Counted from the stretch's first letter, positions 8,827-17,461 are shown. The stretch is DNA of 64,000 bases from Azospira oryzae (GCF_004217225.1 NZ_SHKM01000002.1:811307-875306); one strand, 5' to 3'. Notes: generated by a model not told the origin, from the sequence alone. Program-made: numbers and translations.

Positions 8827-9597
8827 TTAGCAGGGGATGAACCAGCGGCTGCCCCCGTCCTCCACCTCCCGCAGGGGATGGCCGTAGAGGCGGCTGAGGT
8901 GGGCGGCGGTGAGGATCTCGGCCACCGGGCCGCTCTCCCAGGTGCCGTCGCCCTGCAGCAGCAGGGCCCGGTCGCAGTAGCGGGCGGCCAGGCCCGGGTC
9001 GTGCAGCACCATCACCACGCCGGCGCCCCGCTCCCGGGCCAGGCCGGCGAACAGTTCCAGGGCGGTGATCTGGTGGGAAAGGTCCAGGTGGGCCAGGGGC
9101 TCGTCCAGCAGGTAGAGGTCCGGCGCCTGGGTCAGCAGGGTGGCGATGGCCAGGCGCTGACGCTCGCCGCCGGAGAGGGAAGGCGTCTCCCGCTGTTCCA
9201 TGCCGGTCAGCCCCACCCGGGCCAGGGCGGCCCGGGCCAGTTCCGCATCGGCGCCCGATTCCCAGTCCCAGCGGCCCAGGTGGGGATGGCGCCCGGCCAG
9301 GGCCGTCTCCAGCACGCTGGAGGCGAAGGCGTCGGCCTGGGTCTGGGCCATCCAGCCCCGTTGCCGGGCCGCCGCCCGGGGGCCCAGTTCGCTATAGCTG
9401 CGCCCCTGCAGGCGCACCTCGCCGCCCTGGGCCGGACGCAGGCCGGCCAGGGTGGATAGCAGGGTGGACTTGCCGGCCCCGTTGCGTCCCAGGATGGCCA
9501 GCCGTTCCCCCGGCTGCAGTTGCAGTTCCAGGTCGCGGCAGACTTCCCGGTCGCCGATGCGCACGGTGAGTCGGCTGGCTTGCAGCAAGGCAGTCAT
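8827..9597 (-). CDS. btuD: Cobalamin ABC transporter ATP-binding protein BtuD
   Basis: A 256-residue ABC ATPase of the FecE/BtuD type. Walker A is GRNGAGKS at residues 37-44, the signature is LSGGERQR, Walker B is LYLLDEPLAHLD, and the switch histidine is in VMVLHDPGLAARYCD. It energises B12 import through BtuC. The start overlaps the btuC stop (ATGA), so the two are translationally coupled. Substrate is inferred from the neighbours btuB, btuC and the B12 riboswitch, because this family also serves iron-siderophore transporters. Confidence 0.92.
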   Translation of the reverse strand: MTALLQASRLTVRIGDREVCRDLELQLQPGERLAILGRNGAGKSTLLSTLAGLRPAQGGEVRLQGRSYSELGPRAAARQRGWMAQTQADAFASSVLETALAGRHPHLGRWDWESGADAELARAALARVGLTGMEQRETPSLSGGERQRLAIATLLTQAPDLYLLDEPLAHLDLSHQITALELFAGLARERGAGVVMVLHDPGLAARYCDRALLLQGDGTWESGPVAEILTAAHLSRLYGHPLREVEDGGSRWFIPC

Positions 9598-10574
9598 CGC
9601 GGTGCCCGGGTGAGGAGGAAGAGGAACACGGGCACGCCGATGAGGGCGGTCAGCACTCCCACCGGCAGCTGCTGGGGCGCCGCCACGGTGCGGGCCAATG
9701 TATCGGCCAGGGCCAGCAGGGCGCCGCCGGCCAGGGCCGAGGCGGGCAGCAGCAGGCGCTGGTCGTTGCCCACTGCCAGGCGCACCAGATGGGGCACCAC
9801 CAGACCGACGAAGCCGATGGAGCCGGCGGTGGTGACGGCGGTGGCGGTGGCCAGGGAAGCCACCACATAGACCAGCCGGCGCAGGCGCACCACGGCCACG
9901 CCGAGGGCCTGGGCCGTGGCCAGGCCCCGGGCTAGCAGATTAAGTTCCCGGGCAAAGGGTAGGGCCAGCAGCAGGGCCGCCGCCAGGGCCAGCAGGGGCG
10001 GCCGGGCATCGGTGGCCTGGGAGAGGTCGCCCATCAGCCAGTAGAGCATGCCGTGCAGCTTGTGCTCCGGCGCCAGGGACAGCATCAGGGCCACCAGGGC
10101 GCCGCAGCCGGCGGCGACGATGACCCCGGTGAGAAGTAGGCGGGTCTGGGTCCACGAGCCGTCGCCGTGGGCCAGGCCGAAGACCAGGAAAGTGGCGGCC
10201 AGGGCGCCGCTGAAGGCGAGGCCGTTGATGCCGAAGGCGGACAGCCCGAGCAGGATGGCCACCAGGGCGCCGACTCCGGCGCCGCCGGAGATGCCCAGCA
10301 CATAAGGGTCGGCCAGGGGATTGCGCAGCAGCACCTGCATCAGGCAGCCGGCCACCGCCAGCAGCCCGCCGCAGGCAAAGGCGGCCAGGGCCCGGGGCAG
10401 GCGCAGGTTATGCACCACCGCGTAGCCCGGCGCCTCGGCGTCCCCGAGCAGCCCCTGCAGGACGGCGCCGGGGGGAATGCTGATGCTGCCCACCGCCAGG
10501 GCCACGACCAGACTCACCCCGGCCAGCAGCACCAGCAGGGCAATGACGATCAGGGCACGACGGCGGGAGGGCAT
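9594..10574 (-). CDS. btuC: Cobalamin ABC transporter permease BtuC
   Basis: A 326-residue permease of the FecCD/BtuC family with about ten hydrophobic segments. The stretch AGCLMQVLLRNPLADPYVLG near residues 72-95 and the C-terminal GFVGLVVPHLVRLAVGNDQR are the family's hallmark loops. It forms the membrane channel with BtuD and receives substrate from BtuF. It starts 23 bp after the btuB stop, fitting one operon under the cobalamin riboswitch. Iron-chelate permeases share the fold; the operon decides the call. Confidence 0.92.
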   Translation of the reverse strand: MPSRRRALIVIALLVLLAGVSLVVALAVGSISIPPGAVLQGLLGDAEAPGYAVVHNLRLPRALAAFACGGLLAVAGCLMQVLLRNPLADPYVLGISGGAGVGALVAILLGLSAFGINGLAFSGALAATFLVFGLAHGDGSWTQTRLLLTGVIVAAGCGALVALMLSLAPEHKLHGMLYWLMGDLSQATDARPPLLALAAALLLALPFARELNLLARGLATAQALGVAVVRLRRLVYVVASLATATAVTTAGSIGFVGLVVPHLVRLAVGNDQRLLLPASALAGGALLALADTLARTVAAPQQLPVGVLTALIGVPVFLFLLTRAPR

Positions 10575-10597
10575 GGTTGGTCAGGCAGAACAGTCGG

Positions 10598-12562
10598 TCA
10601 GAAATCGTAACGCCCGGAGACGAACAGGGCGCGCCCGTCGGTCGGGTAATAGTAGTGACCGGCCGTGCTGGAATAGCCGGCAAACGCAGCATGCTTGTGG
10701 TCCAGGGCGTTGGCGATCTGGGCCTTCAGGGTCCAGGGCTTGAAGTTCCAGGAAGCCTGCAGGTCCAGGGTGGCGTAGCCGGCCAGGTCGCCGTGGCTGT
10801 TGTTGAAATCGCTGCCGTAGGCCCGCTTGCCGACCATGCGGGTGAGGACCCCGTACTGGCCGATGCTGCCGCCGTCCCAGGTGAGCAGGACGCTGCCCTG
10901 GTGTGTCGGGGCCAGGGGCACCCGCTTGCCGGCATAGGTGCCGCTGCGGAAGGTGGCATCCAGATAGGTGTAGCTGATCTTGGCGCTGACGCTGGAACTC
11001 AGCTTCCAGTCGGCCTCGGTTTCCAGGCCCTGGCGGCGGGTGGGGTCCAGGTTGACGTTGGCACCGGCACTGGCGTCGTAACCGATTTCGTCGCTCAGGG
11101 TGGTGCGGAAGAGGGCGGCTCGGGCCGACCAGGAGCCTTGGGCAACGCGGGCGCCGATTTCGTTGGTGCGGCCGTGCTGGGGCTTGAGGTCGCCGGCGAA
11201 CACCGGACGGAAGGCCAGGTTGTCGTAGCCGAAGAGCTCGTCCAGGTTGGCGAAGCGGAAGGTGGTGCCGGTCTTGCCGAAGAACTGCCAGGCGCCGCTG
11301 CCGTAGGTCAGGCCCAGGTCGTAGGCGGAACGGGTGCGACTGGCACTGCCGTCCATGCCGGGCTGAAACCAGGCCGGATAGGCATCCTGGTAGGCGCTCT
11401 GCTTCATGCGCTGCTGGCGGGCGCCAAGGGTCAGGCTGAGGGCGGAGGTGAGGTTGGTCAGGTTCTGCAGGTAGAAGGCGCTGCTTTTCTGGGTGGCGCG
11501 CTGGTTGGGGCCGTTCTGGTTGGTGGAGGTGACCTTGGCGTCGTAGTAATCCACCCCCACCGTGGTTTCGCTGCCCAGAGTCCCGAGACCGTGGTTGATG
11601 CGCAGACGCGGGGTGAAGGAAAGGGTGTCGCGGACGCGCTCGCTCTTCCAGTTGGAAGAGACGAGGTCGGTGTTGAGGGTCTGGTGTTCGAAGCTGACTT
11701 CCGTCTCCAGGTCCACCTTGTCGGAGAGGGCATAGGCCACACCAGGGCGGACACGATAGCCGTCACGGCGTTGGGTGTCGTAGGGCTTGCGGCTGTTACG
11801 CGGATCGTTTTCGTAGGTCGCCTGCAGCAGATTGCCGGGGAGTCCGGAGGATTCCTTGTATACGGCGAAATCTGAGAAGACCTCGCCCCGCTCCAGCTTC
11901 AAGCCTACGCGACCGCTGGCAGCCTGCTGGTCCTGCTGGCTGTTCTGGCGGTAGCCGTCGAGGCTGGCACTGCGCACGAACAGATTGCCGTAGAGGTGCT
12001 CATTGCCACCGGCGAAGCTGCCGTCCAGGCCTCGGTAGCCGAAGGAGCCAGCGGTGGCGGTAATGGAGGCCCGGGGCTTGCCGGACTTGTCGGTGATGAT
12101 GTTGATGACGCCGCCGGTGGCTCCGTCGCCGTAGAGTACCGTGCCGGAGCCGCGTACCACCTCGATGCGCTCAATGCCGGTGAGGGGAATGGAGGACCAG
12201 ATGATGGTTCCCATGTCGGTGGGGCTGATGCGCTGGCCGTCCAGCAGTACCAGGGTGTTGCTGGTGGCGGTGGAGCCGAAGCCGCGCATGTCCACCGTCG
12301 CGTCCAGGCCCAGAGGGCCGTAGATCGGCATGGCGTTGATGCCGGCCCGGGTCGCCAGCAGGTCGGTCAGATTGGTGGCTGGCGTCTTCTCGATGTCTTC
12401 CCGGGAAATGACGCTGATGTTGGCTGCCGTACGGCAATCGGCCTCGGAGAAACGGGTGGCGGTGACGATGACGGACTGGAGCGAGGCTTCCTCCGCCAGG
12501 GCCGCGGTCGCAGGCAGGGCAAAGGCAGCGGTCAGGGCGGTGGATAACAGGGAACGGCGCAT
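10598..12562 (-). CDS. btuB: TonB-dependent outer-membrane cobalamin receptor BtuB
   Basis: A 654-residue TonB-dependent receptor. A signal peptide (residues 1-24, ending ALAEE) is followed by a TonB box-like SLQSVIVTATRFSE, a plug domain with VDMRGFG and VLLDGQRISPTDMGT, and a 22-strand barrel ending in GRYDF with terminal Phe. The ATG at 12562 is preceded by CAGGAGT and is the true start; the frame stays open further upstream through the riboswitch region but this is not coding. Full length for BtuB. First gene of the B12 uptake and synthesis operon and the direct target of the riboswitch in its leader. Confidence 0.93.
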   Translation of the reverse strand: MRRSLLSTALTAAFALPATAALAEEASLQSVIVTATRFSEADCRTAANISVISREDIEKTPATNLTDLLATRAGINAMPIYGPLGLDATVDMRGFGSTATSNTLVLLDGQRISPTDMGTIIWSSIPLTGIERIEVVRGSGTVLYGDGATGGVINIITDKSGKPRASITATAGSFGYRGLDGSFAGGNEHLYGNLFVRSASLDGYRQNSQQDQQAASGRVGLKLERGEVFSDFAVYKESSGLPGNLLQATYENDPRNSRKPYDTQRRDGYRVRPGVAYALSDKVDLETEVSFEHQTLNTDLVSSNWKSERVRDTLSFTPRLRINHGLGTLGSETTVGVDYYDAKVTSTNQNGPNQRATQKSSAFYLQNLTNLTSALSLTLGARQQRMKQSAYQDAYPAWFQPGMDGSASRTRSAYDLGLTYGSGAWQFFGKTGTTFRFANLDELFGYDNLAFRPVFAGDLKPQHGRTNEIGARVAQGSWSARAALFRTTLSDEIGYDASAGANVNLDPTRRQGLETEADWKLSSSVSAKISYTYLDATFRSGTYAGKRVPLAPTHQGSVLLTWDGGSIGQYGVLTRMVGKRAYGSDFNNSHGDLAGYATLDLQASWNFKPWTLKAQIANALDHKHAAFAGYSSTAGHYYYPTDGRALFVSGRYDF

Positions 12563-12704
12563 GGGAGTGACTCCTGCATGGCAACGATGCGCATCCCGCA
12601 GCACCGTCGCCGATGGTAATTGGACGCGGGCAGGGAACCTTCGGATCAGGAGTGCTTTTTGGACAGACCAGTCTTGCCGCTTCCCCGCGACGCTTCCGCG
12701 AATT

Positions 12705-12895
12705 CCGTTCAGGCCGGTATCCGGGCTCGGAAGTCTTGATCCATCGCCTTCCCGGGGGTGACCCAGTGGCATCGTGATGGACCCGCACTTCCTTACCGTT
12801 GCGGGGGCAGCACAGGCATTGCACCGCTGCTGGCGGCGCGCACCTGTTTCCCGTTTAACCGCGGAGGAGGACTCCTCCTGCGGCACCTGACGCGG
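12705..12895 (-). promoter_or_regulatory. Cobalamin (AdoCbl) riboswitch upstream of btuB
   Basis: Read on the minus strand, the leader shows the conserved blocks of the cobalamin riboswitch in the right order: GGTGCC (12887-12882), TTAAACGGGAA with CAGGTG, AATGCCTGTGCTGCCCCCGC with AACGGTAAG, the B12 box GCCACTG (12770-12764), GGGAAGGC, and a closing AGCCCGGATACCGGCC block ending near 12710. Bound cobalamin should switch off btuB and the genes behind it. About 140 nt of expression platform separate it from the btuB start. Within that, ACTCCTG (12653-12647) is a perfect complement of the btuB ribosome site CAGGAGT (12576-12570), so control is probably at translation start. Confidence 0.93.
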
Positions 12896-13009
12896 AGCGT
12901 TGTCCCTGGTGGAACAACGGGGGCGGATGGTACTCCATACCTGCCTGTATGGCGAGGCCGGCGCCTGGGCGCTTTGGCATAAAACACATTCAAAATATGG
13001 TCTTAGTCC

Positions 13010-13039
13010 TTGACCTTGCGTGTTTTTGGCCTCTATAGT
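13010..13039 (+). promoter_or_regulatory. Sigma-70-type promoter of the zapB-like/zapA cluster
   Basis: TTGACC (13010-13015) and TATAGT (13034-13039) are separated by 18 bp. Only 8 nt separate the -10 hexamer from the ATG at 13048, so transcription from this promoter would start at or within a base or two of the start codon. No Shine-Dalgarno sequence is present. Inferred from sequence only. Confidence 0.6.
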
Positions 13040-13047
13040 TCGCGCCT

Positions 13048-13251
13048 ATGACTAAGCAATTGGATGCCCTCGAGGGCAAGGTGGCGCAGGTGGTCAACCT
13101 CTGCCACAGCCTGCGGGCCGAGAACCAGGAACTGCGCGCCCGACTGGCCAGCGCGGAAGACGAGCGCCTGCGTCTGGTCGAGCGCATGGAGGCGGCCCGT
13201 GCCCGCCTCGAGGCGCTGGCCGAGCAGTTGCCGGAGGAGGGCAAGGCATGA
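13048..13251 (+). CDS. ZapB-like small coiled-coil protein (TIGR02449 type)
   Basis: A 67-residue, highly charged protein that is almost all one coiled coil (heptads from about residue 5 to 60, rich in Leu, Arg, Glu and Ala). It matches the small protein commonly found directly before zapA in beta- and gammaproteobacteria, related to the cell-division factor ZapB. By position it should act with ZapA in Z-ring organisation; this is inference. The stop overlaps the zapA start (ATGA). The gene has a strong promoter almost touching its ATG and no ribosome site. Confidence 0.8.
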   Translation: MTKQLDALEGKVAQVVNLCHSLRAENQELRARLASAEDERLRLVERMEAARARLEALAEQLPEEGKA

Positions 13252-13577
13252 GCGGCAATTTCATCGACGTGGCCATCCTCGGCCGCGAATACCGGGTGGC
13301 CTGTCCGCCCGGCGAACAGGAAGCGCTGCTGGCTGCCGTCGCCTATGTGGACCGCAAGATGCAGGACATCGCAGCCAAGAGTAAGACTGCTGCCGCCGAG
13401 CGCGTGGCGGTCATGGCGGCCCTGAATATCGCCCACGAACTGCTTTCCGCCGGGAAGGCGGAGAGCCCCGCAGAAAATCCTGAAACCCCCGTTGACGGCT
13501 CTGACTTTCAGCGTAGAATCGGAGCCATGGAAACACAGTTGGACGCGGCCCTCCAAGGCCAGGAACCCTTGTTCTGA
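13248..13577 (+). CDS. zapA: Cell division protein ZapA
   Basis: A 109-residue protein. The N-terminal part (DVAILGREYRVACPPGEQEALLAAVAYVDRKM) is the ZapA globular domain that binds FtsZ; the C-terminal half is helical and ends in a short coiled coil. ZapA crosslinks FtsZ filaments at the division site in the cytoplasm. It overlaps the ZapB-like gene by 4 bp and is followed within 40 bp by 6S RNA, an order conserved across many proteobacteria that supports all three calls. Confidence 0.92.
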   Translation: MSGNFIDVAILGREYRVACPPGEQEALLAAVAYVDRKMQDIAAKSKTAAAERVAVMAALNIAHELLSAGKAESPAENPETPVDGSDFQRRIGAMETQLDAALQGQEPLF

Positions 13578-13612
13578 AGCCTTCTTGGTCGCACCAGCAA
13601 AAGTTTCCGCCG

Positions 13613-13794
13613 ATTGTCCCCTGCGGTGTTCGTCAAGGCCATATATTCCTTGAACCAATGCTAATTGGCATCGGCCGCGAACCACTCATCCGCTGTTGTG
13701 AGCGCCCTTCGTCGGGTGCACCTGATGCGGACGGCAAGCGACCACTCTGAACTCAGGTTCAGGATGCCGGCCTAACGGCACAGGCGGGGGCCTA
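13613..13794 (+). ncRNA. ssrS: 6S RNA
   Basis: No open frame covers this stretch, and it sits directly after zapA, the usual site of ssrS. The 5' end has GTCCCCTGCGGTGTTCG (from 13616) and the 3' end CACAGGCGGGGGC (to 13791). These pair as GUCCCC/GGGGGC, then C-G and GUG/CAC after a small bulge, giving the closing stem of the long 6S hairpin. 6S RNA mimics an open promoter and binds sigma-70 RNA polymerase in stationary phase. End positions are estimated to within about 10 nt. Confidence 0.85.
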
Positions 13795-13800
13795 ATACAG

Positions 13801-13839
13801 CAGCGCGGTGCGAGCAATCCACCGCGCTGTTTCCTTTTG
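13801..13839 (+). terminator. Intrinsic terminator after 6S RNA
   Basis: CAGCGCGGT (13801-13809) pairs with ACCGCGCTG (13821-13829), 9 bp, followed by TTTCCTTTT. It lies 7 nt after the estimated 6S RNA end and just ahead of the EVE-domain gene. Confidence 0.7.
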
Positions 13840-13865
13840 TGGCCCCTCTTTTTCCCTGTTCGCCC

Positions 13866-14336
13866 ATGGCTTACTGGCTGATGAAATCCGAGCCGGACGA
13901 AGTGTCCATCGACGACCTGGCCCGTCTCGGCCGGGTGCCCTGGTTCGGCGTGCGCAACTACCAGGCCCGCAATTTCATGCGCGATGCCATGAAGCTGGGC
14001 GACGGCGTGCTCTTCTACCATTCCGGCTGTGCCGTGCCGGGCATCGCCGGCCTGGGCCAGGTGGCGTCCGCCGCCTACGCCGATGCCACCCAGTTCGACC
14101 CGGCCAGTCCCTATTTCGATGCCAAGTCCTCGCCCGGGCAGCCCCGCTGGCTCAACGTGGATGTGGCCTTCGTCGCCCGCGGGCGCTTCGTGCCCCTGAC
14201 CGAGCTGCGCTGCCATCCGGCCCTGGCGGCCATGGGAGTGCTGCAAAAGGGCAGCCGCCTGTCCATCACCCCGGTGACGGCGGAAGAGTGGCAATTCATT
14301 ACCCGCAAGTTGATGGAGCTGAACGATGTTTTTTGA
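13866..14336 (+). CDS. EVE domain-containing protein
   Basis: A 156-residue protein that is a single EVE domain of the PUA-like fold. It begins AYWLMKSEPDEVSIDDL and contains WFGVRNYQARNFMRD and DGVLFYHSGC, all typical of the bacterial homologues of thymocyte nuclear protein 1. EVE domains are known or proposed to bind modified bases in DNA or RNA; the target here is unknown. The ATG at 13866 is preferred over an upstream in-frame ATG at 13839, which lies in the T-rich end of the terminator. Its last 11 bp overlap the TSUP permease gene. Confidence 0.88.
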   Translation: MAYWLMKSEPDEVSIDDLARLGRVPWFGVRNYQARNFMRDAMKLGDGVLFYHSGCAVPGIAGLGQVASAAYADATQFDPASPYFDAKSSPGQPRWLNVDVAFVARGRFVPLTELRCHPALAAMGVLQKGSRLSITPVTAEEWQFITRKLMELNDVF

Positions 14337-15129
14337 TTTCTGGTGGCTGGCCTATGTGAGTCTGGGCCTCTTCGCCGGTTTCATGGCCGGCCTCCTGGGC
14401 ATCGGCGGCGGCGCCGTGATGGTGCCCCTGTTGGCCATGATCTTCGCCGGCCAGCAGTTCCCGCCGGAGCAGATGCTGCATCTGGCCCTCGGCACCTCCA
14501 TGGCCACCATCATCTTCACCGCCATTTCCAGCCTGCGCACCCACCACCAGCATGGCGCCGTGATGTGGGACACGCTGCGCTCTTTCACTCCGGGGGTGCT
14601 GGTGGGGACCGTGCTGGGCACCCAGCTCGCCGCCCGCATTTCCACCCAGGGCCTGGCCCTGTTCTTTGCCTGCTTCATTTCCTGCGTGGCGTTGCAGATG
14701 GCGTTGAACTTCAAGCCGAAACCCCACCGGGAACTGCCCGGCCCGGCCGGCCTGGGGCTGGCGGGCGGAGTCATCGGCGCCCTCTCTTCCCTGGTGGCCA
14801 TCGGCGGCGGCTCCCTGACGGTGCCTTACCTGGCCTGGTGCAACGTGCCGGTGCGCAACGCCATCGGCACTTCGGCGGCCCTCGGCCTGCCCATCGCCTT
14901 CTTCGGCACCCTGGGCTACGTCTGGAACGGCTGGGGCGAGGCCGGCCTGCCGGCCTGGAGCGTTGGTTACGTCTATCTGCCGGCCCTGCTGTGGGTGATG
15001 GCGGGCAGCGTGGTGGCGGCCCCGGTGGGGGCGCGTCTGGCCCATCGCCTGCCGGTGGCGACCCTGAAGCGGATTTTTGCCGGTGTGCTGGTGCTGCTGG
15101 CAGCCAAGATGTTGCATGGCGTCATGTAG
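14326..15129 (+). CDS. TSUP family (TauE/SafE) membrane permease
   Basis: A 267-residue protein with about eight hydrophobic segments arranged in two similar halves. Each half begins with the family loop: GLLGIGGGAVMVPLL near residue 24 and SLVAIGGGSLTVPYL near residue 155. TSUP permeases export or import sulfite, sulfoacetate, taurine-type anions and related compounds; the substrate here cannot be told. The start overlaps the EVE gene by 11 bp, so the two are probably cotranscribed. A strong terminator follows. Confidence 0.88.
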   Translation: MFFDFWWLAYVSLGLFAGFMAGLLGIGGGAVMVPLLAMIFAGQQFPPEQMLHLALGTSMATIIFTAISSLRTHHQHGAVMWDTLRSFTPGVLVGTVLGTQLAARISTQGLALFFACFISCVALQMALNFKPKPHRELPGPAGLGLAGGVIGALSSLVAIGGGSLTVPYLAWCNVPVRNAIGTSAALGLPIAFFGTLGYVWNGWGEAGLPAWSVGYVYLPALLWVMAGSVVAAPVGARLAHRLPVATLKRIFAGVLVLLAAKMLHGVM

Positions 15130-15159
15130 ATGGCGGCTTGCCGACCTTGATGCATATGG

Positions 15160-15187
15160 AAAGGGCCTGCGGGCCCTTTTTTGTTTT
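15160..15187 (+). terminator. Intrinsic terminator after the TSUP permease gene
   Basis: AAAGGGCC (15160-15167) and GGCCCTTT (15172-15179) form an 8-bp stem with a 4-nt loop, followed by a T-rich run to about 15187. Confidence 0.88.
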
Positions 15188-15218
15188 TGCGCCGCGACAT
15201 ACGGGCGGGTATGGAAAT

Positions 15219-15245
15219 TTGCGTAACTGTTATATCATTGCGTAA
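15219..15245 (+). promoter_or_regulatory. Paired TTGCGTAA direct repeat upstream of the acetate transporter operon
   Basis: TTGCGTAA occurs twice, at 15219-15226 and 15238-15245, in the same orientation and 19 bp apart start to start (almost two helical turns). The pair is about 130 bp before the DUF485/actP operon. An equally spaced pair of the same motif sits at 19046-19072 beside the GntR and methylmalonyl-CoA mutase genes. The binding protein is unknown; a CrbR-like acetate response regulator or the FCD-GntR protein are candidates. Confidence 0.55.
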
Positions 15246-15373
15246 TCCATGTCCGTTCCCGGACGCAATACGGGTTTCCCACATTGGGGAAAACCCGCCG
15301 GGAGGGCTGGGTAGAGGGGGAGTCGGTCTTTTTCTGCCGACCTAAACAAATACTCAAACTGAGGAGAACACTC

Positions 15374-15694
15374 GTGAGCAGCGCTGCCTACGAACGGATT
15401 CGCAACAATCCGAAGTTCGACAAGCTGGTTGCCACCCGCAGCCGCTTCGCCTGGACCCTGTCTGCCGTGGTCCTGATCCTGTACTACGGCTTCATGGCCG
15501 TGGTCGCCTTCAATCCCACCCTGCTGGCCTCGCCCCTGGGCGAAGGCCGTATCGCCACCATCGGCTGGCCCATCGCCGCCCTGATGATGCTGCTGTTCTG
15601 GGTCATGACCGGCCTCTACGTGCATCGCGCCAACGGCAAGTTCGACGAAATCAACGCCGAACTGATCAAGGAAGCCACCAAGGAGGCCCAATAA
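15374..15694 (+). CDS. yjcH: DUF485 inner-membrane protein (YjcH type)
   Basis: A 106-residue protein with two transmembrane helices (about residues 26-48 and 60-82) and a charged C-terminus. DUF485 proteins are almost always the first gene of a pair with the acetate permease ActP, as here, and probably help it. The GTG at 15374 has GAGGAGA at 15361-15367 and is chosen over a longer in-frame ATG at 15284, which would prepend non-conserved sequence. Stop and actP start overlap (TAATG). Confidence 0.88.
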   Translation: MSSAAYERIRNNPKFDKLVATRSRFAWTLSAVVLILYYGFMAVVAFNPTLLASPLGEGRIATIGWPIAALMMLLFWVMTGLYVHRANGKFDEINAELIKEATKEAQ

Positions 15695-17367
15695 TGCGTA
15701 ACCTGTCCCGCTTCCTGCCCCTGCTGGGCCTGCTGCTGGCCGCCGGTGCCGCCTATGCCGGTCCCGGCACCGTCGGCGAGGCTGAAAAGCAGCCCCTGAA
15801 CGTGGCCGCCATCGCCATGTTCGTGGCCTTCGTGCTGTCCACCCTGGGCATCACCTACTGGGCCGCCAACCGCACCAAGTCCACCGCCGACTTCTACACT
15901 GCCGGCGGCGGCATCACTGGTTTCCAGAACGGCCTGGCCATTGCCGGCGACTACATGTCCGCCGCCACCCTGCTGGGTCTGACCTCCATGGTGTTCGCCA
16001 AGGGCTATGACGGTTTCGTCTACATCGTCGGCTTCTTCGTCGGCTGGCCCATCATCCTGTTCCTGATGGCCGAGCGCCTGCGTAACCTGGGCCGCTTCAC
16101 CTTTGCCGACATCACCTCCTACCGTCTCGATCAGAGCAAGGTGCGGACGGTGGCTGCCATCTCCTCCCTGACCGTGGTGCTGTTCTACCTGATCACCCAG
16201 ATGGTCGGCGCCGGCCAGCTGATCAAGCTGCTCTTCGGCCTGGACTATGAGGTGGCCGTGGTCGTGGTGGGCGTGCTGATGATGGTCTATGTGACCTTCG
16301 GCGGCATGATTGCCACCACCTGGGTGCAGATCATCAAGGCCTGTCTGCTGCTTGGCGGCGGCACCCTGATGATGCTGCTGGCCATGTCCCACTTCGGCTT
16401 CGATTTCGAAACCCTGGTCACCAAGGCTACCGAAGTGCACAAGGACGGCACCAAGATCATGGGTCCGGGTTCCCTGCTGGCCGATCCGGTCAATGCCGTG
16501 TCCCTGTCCCTGGGCCTGATGTTCGGTACCGCCGGCCTGCCCCACATCCTGATGCGCTTCTTCACCGTGCCGGATGCCAAGCAGGCCCGCAAGTCCGTGT
16601 TCGTGGCCACCGGCTTCATCGGCTTCTTCTTCCTGGTGGTGGTGCTGCTGGGTATGTCCGCCATCGTTCTGGTCGGCACCAACCCCGAGTTCTTCGAAGG
16701 CGGCAACGTCGGCGGCAAGATGATCGGCGGCGGCAACATGGTGGCCATGCACCTGGCCAAGTTCGTCGGCGGCAACATCTTCCTCGGCTTCCTGTCCGCC
16801 GTGGCCTTCGCCACCATCCTGGCCGTGGTTTCCGGCCTGGCTCTGGCCGGCGCTTCCGCCATCTCCCACGACATCTACGCCAATGTGATCTGCAAGGGCA
16901 AGCCCAAGGGCGGTTCCGAGCTGAAGGTGTCCAAGATCGCCTCCATCTTCATCGGTCTGGCTGCCATCGGCCTGGGCATCATGTTCGAAAAGCAGAACCT
17001 GGCCTTCATGGTCGGCCTGGCTTTCGGCATCGCTGCTTCTGCCAACTTCCCGGTGCTGATCCTCTCCATGTACTGGAAGGGCCTGACCACCAAGGGCGCC
17101 ATCGCCGGCACCATCTGCGGCCTGACTGCCGCCGTGGTTTTCGTGGTGCTGTCCAAGGCCGTGTGGGTGACCGTGCTGGGCAAGGCCCAGGCCATCTTCC
17201 CCTACGACCAGCCGGCCCTGTTCTCCATGCCCCTGGCTTTCCTCATCGCCTTCGTGGTCTCCAAGCTGGATACCAGCGCCCAGGCCAAGCGCGAGATCGA
17301 AGCCTTCGACGACCAGTACGTGCGTGCCCAGACCGGTCTGGGTGCCGCCGGCGCCAGCAACCACTAA
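15694..17367 (+). CDS. actP: Cation/acetate symporter ActP
   Basis: A 557-residue sodium:solute symporter family protein. It has a cleavable-looking N-terminal signal (ending AAYAGP) and about 13 transmembrane helices. Family segments include the [20 protein letters not shown] loop, [12 protein letters not shown] and, near residue 285, [15 protein letters not shown]. It imports acetate and other short-chain carboxylates, probably including propionate. Its coupling with the DUF485 gene is typical of actP. Downstream is a strong two-way terminator. The paired TTGCGTAA site upstream suggests shared control with the propionate genes. Confidence 0.93.
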   Translation: MRNLSRFLPLLGLLLAAGAAYAGPGTVGEAEKQPLNVAAIAMFVAFVLSTLGITYWAANRTKSTADFYTAGGGITGFQNGLAIAGDYMSAATLLGLTSMVFAKGYDGFVYIVGFFVGWPIILFLMAERLRNLGRFTFADITSYRLDQSKVRTVAAISSLTVVLFYLITQMVGAGQLIKLLFGLDYEVAVVVVGVLMMVYVTFGGMIATTWVQIIKACLLLGGGTLMMLLAMSHFGFDFETLVTKATEVHKDGTKIMGPGSLLADPVNAVSLSLGLMFGTAGLPHILMRFFTVPDAKQARKSVFVATGFIGFFFLVVVLLGMSAIVLVGTNPEFFEGGNVGGKMIGGGNMVAMHLAKFVGGNIFLGFLSAVAFATILAVVSGLALAGASAISHDIYANVICKGKPKGGSELKVSKIASIFIGLAAIGLGIMFEKQNLAFMVGLAFGIAASANFPVLILSMYWKGLTTKGAIAGTICGLTAAVVFVVLSKAVWVTVLGKAQAIFPYDQPALFSMPLAFLIAFVVSKLDTSAQAKREIEAFDDQYVRAQTGLGAAGASNH

Positions 17368-17391
17368 GCGCCAGCTGCAGCGTCAGCGTCA

Positions 17392-17430
17392 TAAAAAAGC
17401 CCCGGGAGTTTCCCGGGGCTTTTTCTTTTT
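17392..17430. terminator. Bidirectional terminator between actP and a crotonase gene
   Basis: AAAAAGCCCCGGGA and TCCCGGGGCTTTTT form a 14-bp stem with a GTT loop (17394-17424), with T-rich ends on both strands. It serves actP on the plus strand and the convergent crotonase gene on the minus strand. Confidence 0.92.
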
Positions 17431-17461
17431 GCCGTTGCCGGCGGCCAGCGCAGTTTGTTGA

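Noticed and set aside
12563-12886. A 5' extension of the btuB reading frame by about 108 codons
   Set aside because: The extension runs through the cobalamin riboswitch and has no protein-like features; the signal peptide and ribosome site fix the start at 12562.
15616-17364. A 582-codon minus-strand frame opposite actP, very rich in His, Gly and Gln
   Set aside because: The His/Gly/Gln bias is the reverse-strand image of codons for a membrane protein rich in Val, Ala and Leu; actP is unambiguous.
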